A stretch of DNA of 64,000 bases, from contig NZ_BCWW01000003.1 of assembly GCF_001894785.1 (NCBI RefSeq), forward strand, positions 496,001-560,000, read 5' to 3'. Shown here piece by piece: positions 61,222-64,000 of this stretch. Origin of the DNA: Rhodococcoides fascians NBRC 12155 = LMG 3623. Its GTDB lineage: Bacteria > Actinomycetota > Actinomycetes > Mycobacteriales > Mycobacteriaceae. The notes under the pieces are model-generated. The model was not told the DNA's origin. It saw only the letters and a list, made by a program, of their open reading frames with translations, and did not search any database. Each line of letters opens with the position of its first letter. Position 1 is the stretch's first letter. Both the position numbers and the translations under genes were made by a program.

Positions 61222-62403
61222 GTGAGGTCGACCGGACTGGTGGCCGCCGCGGCACTCGTGTTCGCCCTCGCCGCGTGCAGTTCGCCTGCCGTGCCTCCCG
61301 TGGCTCCGGCACCCACGTCGAATCCGGCACCCGAGGGCTCCGACCGCGGTTCGATCGTGTCGTCGATGCCGCTCGGTCAGGTCGACATCGGTGTCGCCTT
61401 TCTGGGCGGGTCTGCCACGAAGATCGTCTACCGCACCACCGACGGCGTCACCGGTGGCAGAACCGAGACATCGGCAACGGTGTTCGTGCCCAAAGGTTCT
61501 GCGCCTGCCGGTGGCTGGCCGATCGTCTCGGTCGGTCACGGCACCACCGGTGTCACCGACGAGTGTGCGCCCTCGCTGTATCCGAACCTGTTGGGCACCA
61601 TCGGCCTGGTGACGCCCTTCCTCGAGCGCGGCACCGTCGTGGTGGTGACGGATTACCAGGGTCTGGGGACTCCGGGAGATCCGGCGTATCTGAACAGCGA
61701 TGCTGCGGCCTACGACGTCATCGATGCCGTGCGCGCCGCGCGTACAGTGGTGCCCGACGTCGGATCCCGATGGGGTGCCATCGGCACTTCTCAAGGGGGA
61801 CAAGCGGTCTGGGCCGCTGCCGAGCGCAATGCGGAGTACGGCGACGGTTTGGAACTGGTCGGAGTCGCCGCGCTGTCGCCTGCAGCCGATCTGACGCGGT
61901 ACTTCGCAGCCGACACCGAACAGACCCTGTCCCGCCAGTTGCTGGTGCCGTTTCTCTACGAGGGTCTGCACGTCACGGATCCGAGCGTCGAGCGCTCGGA
62001 TTACATCCGTGGCACCTTCGCCGACAACGTGACCGCGCTGACGGCCTGCAGCGACCTGCTCGGATTCTCCAAGGCCGACGCCGGAGCCGTCATCGATCCG
62101 GCCGATGCCGTCCCGGCCGATGACCGGGCCGCGAATCGGATGGCGGACTGGCTCGGAACGGTCGCACTGCCGACGGCTCGCACCGATGTTCCGCTGTTCG
62201 TTCTGGTCGGCGAGCGCGACGACCTGATCGATCCGCAGTGGACTCGCGACGCCGTGGCGAAAGCCTGCGAACTCGGCGACGACGTGGAACTGCGTTCGGA
62301 ACCCGAGCAGGGGCACGCGGATCTGGCCGCCAACGCTATCGGCGTCGACTGGCTCGTCGAGCGCTTCTTGAACGTTCCGACCACCGGGACCTGCGCACGA
62401 TGA
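61222..62403 (+). CDS. Secretory lipase-family lipoprotein
   Basis: 393-aa exported alpha/beta hydrolase of the fungal/actinobacterial secretory lipase (LIP) type. Signal with lipobox LAAC, lipidated at C19, followed by a Pro/Ala linker. Catalytic elements: IGTSQGGQAV with S190, Asp in LVGERDDLIDP, and His in PEQGHADLA; VSVGHGTTG supplies the oxyanion region. It should hydrolyse acylglycerols or esters at the cell surface. Its stop overlaps the histidine kinase start by 4 bp, which makes it the first gene of a signalling operon. Confidence 0.87.
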   Translation: MRSTGLVAAAALVFALAACSSPAVPPVAPAPTSNPAPEGSDRGSIVSSMPLGQVDIGVAFLGGSATKIVYRTTDGVTGGRTETSATVFVPKGSAPAGGWPIVSVGHGTTGVTDECAPSLYPNLLGTIGLVTPFLERGTVVVVTDYQGLGTPGDPAYLNSDAAAYDVIDAVRAARTVVPDVGSRWGAIGTSQGGQAVWAAAERNAEYGDGLELVGVAALSPAADLTRYFAADTEQTLSRQLLVPFLYEGLHVTDPSVERSDYIRGTFADNVTALTACSDLLGFSKADAGAVIDPADAVPADDRAANRMADWLGTVALPTARTDVPLFVLVGERDDLIDPQWTRDAVAKACELGDDVELRSEPEQGHADLAANAIGVDWLVERFLNVPTTGTCAR

Positions 62404-63572
62404 CCGCGGCGCTGGCGTGGATGGCGGTGATCGTGGCGGCGATCGTCACCGCCATTGCGCTGATCAGCCTGCGTGGGCGACGCGATCTGACCACTCCAGA
62501 GGAGCGTGCGGTGCACGCCACCCTGCATACCGCGTCGTTGGCGGCGAAGCCGCTGCGGAACGGTCTCGATGCCCGCTCGGCTGCCGCCGCTGCTCCCCAT
62601 CTCAGAGTCCTGACCGGGGCGGATGCATTGGGCATCTGCGATCCGAGTGCGTCGCTGCTGGCCTGGGACGGGCCGTGGCCGGAGTTGACGCCGGCGTTCG
62701 TGGAGGCGGCCAGACGCGCCGTCGACGGGCAGCGCCGCGTGCTCGTGCGGCTTCCGCTCGGCTCGATTCACGAGGTCAAAGCGCTGGTGGTGCAGCCGTT
62801 GATCGACGAGGATTCGCCGGTGGCGGGGGTGCTCGGTGCCGCGGTGGTGGCCGAACCAGGGCCGGGCATGCTCGGGGCCATCGCCGAGGTCGCACGCTAC
62901 GCGTTCGGTCAGATCGAACTCGCCGAACTGGACGCATCGCGGGCGCGGTTGGACCGAGCCGAGGTGCGTGCACTCCGGGCCCAGATCAGCCCGCATTTCA
63001 TCTACAACGCGCTGGGCACCATCGCGTCGTTCGTCCGTACCGACCCGGATCGGGCACGGGAACTGGTGCTCGAATTCGCCGATTTCACCCGGTACTCCTT
63101 CCGCAACGCCGGGGAATTCACCGTGCTCGCCGACGAACTACGCAACATCGATCGGTACCTGACGCTCGAACGGGCCCGGTTCGGCGATTCGCTGCAGGTC
63201 ACCCTGCAGGTGGCTCCCGAGGTGCTCGGGGTGGCCCTGCCGTTTCTGGCGCTGCAGCCACTGGTGGAGAATGCCGTCCGGCACGGGTTGTCGGGCAAGG
63301 CCGACGGCGGTCGCGTCACGATCATCGCGGCCGACGAGGGCACCGACGCCGTGATCAGCATCGAGGACGACGGAGTGGGAATGGACCCCGAGGTACTGCG
63401 ATCGGGCAGCCTGCACACCGAGGATGCGGCCCACGTCGGACTGGCGAACGTGGACGATCGGCTGCGGGCGGCCTTCGGAAACGACTACGGTCTCGTCGTG
63501 GACACCGCACCGGGAGCAGGCACGAAAGTGAGCATGCGGGTGCCCAAGTTCAGGCCGGGGGTGCGGGCATGA
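62400..63572 (+). CDS. LytS-type sensor histidine kinase
   Basis: 390-aa kinase of the His_kinase (LytS/YehU) class. One N-terminal helix (~5-25), then a GAF-like domain (~35-165) in place of the multi-helix 5TM-LYT region of true LytS. Phospho-acceptor motif RAQISPHFIYNALGTIASF with H199. ATPase: LALQPLVENAVRHGLSG and DDGVGMDPE. It phosphorylates the overlapping LytTR-type regulator. The ATG overlaps the lipase stop. Confidence 0.9.
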   Translation: MTAALAWMAVIVAAIVTAIALISLRGRRDLTTPEERAVHATLHTASLAAKPLRNGLDARSAAAAAPHLRVLTGADALGICDPSASLLAWDGPWPELTPAFVEAARRAVDGQRRVLVRLPLGSIHEVKALVVQPLIDEDSPVAGVLGAAVVAEPGPGMLGAIAEVARYAFGQIELAELDASRARLDRAEVRALRAQISPHFIYNALGTIASFVRTDPDRARELVLEFADFTRYSFRNAGEFTVLADELRNIDRYLTLERARFGDSLQVTLQVAPEVLGVALPFLALQPLVENAVRHGLSGKADGGRVTIIAADEGTDAVISIEDDGVGMDPEVLRSGSLHTEDAAHVGLANVDDRLRAAFGNDYGLVVDTAPGAGTKVSMRVPKFRPGVRA

Positions 63573-64000
63573 CGCATCCAGCGAACTCCAGTTCGGCGCG
63601 CGGGCTGGTCGTGCTGGCGGTCGACGACGAGCGGCCTGCCCTGGACGAGCTGGCTTTCCTGCTGCGCGAGCAGGAGGCCGTGGCCGAGGTGTACACCGCG
63701 CAGGACGCGACCACCGCCCTGCGCCAACTCAAGCAGACCTCCGGTCAATCCGTGGTCGATGCAGTGTTCCTCGACATCAACATGCCCGGCCTCGACGGCC
63801 TCGAGCTCGCCGGAATCCTGTCGGCGTTCGCTCGGCCACCTGCGGTCGTGTTCGTCACCGCTCACGACGATCGGGCACTTGCTGCCTTCGATCTGGGCGC
63901 GGTGGACTACCTCCTCAAGCCGTTGCGCGACGACCGCTTGGCCGAGGCCGTCCGACGGGTTCTGCTCGCCCGTCGTCGGCCCGCCGAGTCGGCCGAATCG
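63569..64000 (+). CDS. LytR/AlgR-type response regulator, N-terminal part (3' end outside window)
   Basis: 144 codons are visible and remain open at the window edge. Receiver domain: VVLAVDDERPALDEL, phospho-acceptor D69 (VFLDINMPGLDGLEL), FVTAHDDRA and the conserved Lys in VDYLLKPLRDDRL. After residue ~133 an Arg/Ala/Glu linker begins. A LytTR DNA-binding domain is expected downstream from pairing with a LytS-type kinase, but is not seen. The ATG lies in a 4-bp overlap with the kinase stop. Confidence 0.88.
   Translation, partial: MTHPANSSSARGLVVLAVDDERPALDELAFLLREQEAVAEVYTAQDATTALRQLKQTSGQSVVDAVFLDINMPGLDGLELAGILSAFARPPAVVFVTAHDDRALAAFDLGAVDYLLKPLRDDRLAEAVRRVLLARRRPAESAES

Overview
The window reads as a chromosomal segment of a high-GC actinobacterium of the Nocardiaceae, most likely Rhodococcus (or the fascians-type Rhodococcoides). 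Gene content and order follow the Mycobacterium tuberculosis Rv0879c-Rv0909 neighbourhood: DUF2530, MarR, SpoU/TrmH methyltransferase, DUF2537, SepH, SerC, CitA, GltA, PrrB/PrrA, AccD3, EchA6, a metallo-beta-lactamase-fold protein, CtpE and the small MT0933-type antitoxin-like protein. Genus-specific blocks sit between them. I see no rRNA, tRNA, CRISPR array, prophage, transposase or integrase, and no gene-free stretch above 300 bp.

Layout. 1-5.6 kb: end of a sacsin/Hsp90-like ATPase, a PAP2 phosphatase, an unlisted 47-aa ORF, DUF2530, a purine permease, MarR and an MFS exporter. 5.6-11.9 kb: two NarL-type two-component systems facing each other across one promoter region, the left one in an operon with an ABC-2 exporter. 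11.9-24.6 kb: Eis, RNA methyltransferase, SepH, a rhomboid-like protein, SerC, CitA, a tightly overlapping pdxH-MFS-epimerase-sugar kinase operon, and GltA. 24.6-28.4 kb: two palindromic elements, then a GntR-controlled catabolic cluster (nitrilase-family amidase, GntR, MHS transporter, DUF2848) with a repeated operator. 28.5-37.5 kb: FKBP, PrrAB, photolyase, EamA exporter, PrpE-like ligase and an accD3 gene broken by one in-frame TAA. 37.6-41.0 kb: a five-gene operon (XRE regulator, two paralogous membrane proteins, ABC ATPase, ABC permease). 41.1-53.6 kb: MarR/hydrolase pair, ABC-F, aldo/keto reductase, HemD, flavoprotein, EchA6-Amt, a secreted glycine-zipper protein, a hydrolase, a SigD-like sigma factor and an NCS1 permease. 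53.7-64 kb: HtpG, a metallo-beta-lactamase-fold protein, CtpE, the antitoxin-like protein, a Na+/H+ antiporter, and a lipase lipoprotein with a LytS/LytR-type two-component system that runs off the edge.

Two regulatory themes recur. First, many genes have a TANNNT -10 hexamer 6-8 nt before the start codon and no Shine-Dalgarno, so leaderless transcription appears common. Second, intergenic gaps hold several families of palindromic or dispersed repeats, some of which provide gene ends or terminators. The items most worth following up are the nonsense-split accD3, the GntR regulon and its operator pair, the XRE/paralogous-membrane/ABC operon, the repeat families, the paired operators between the two-component systems, and an inverted repeat that can hide the ribosome-binding site of the rhomboid-like gene.
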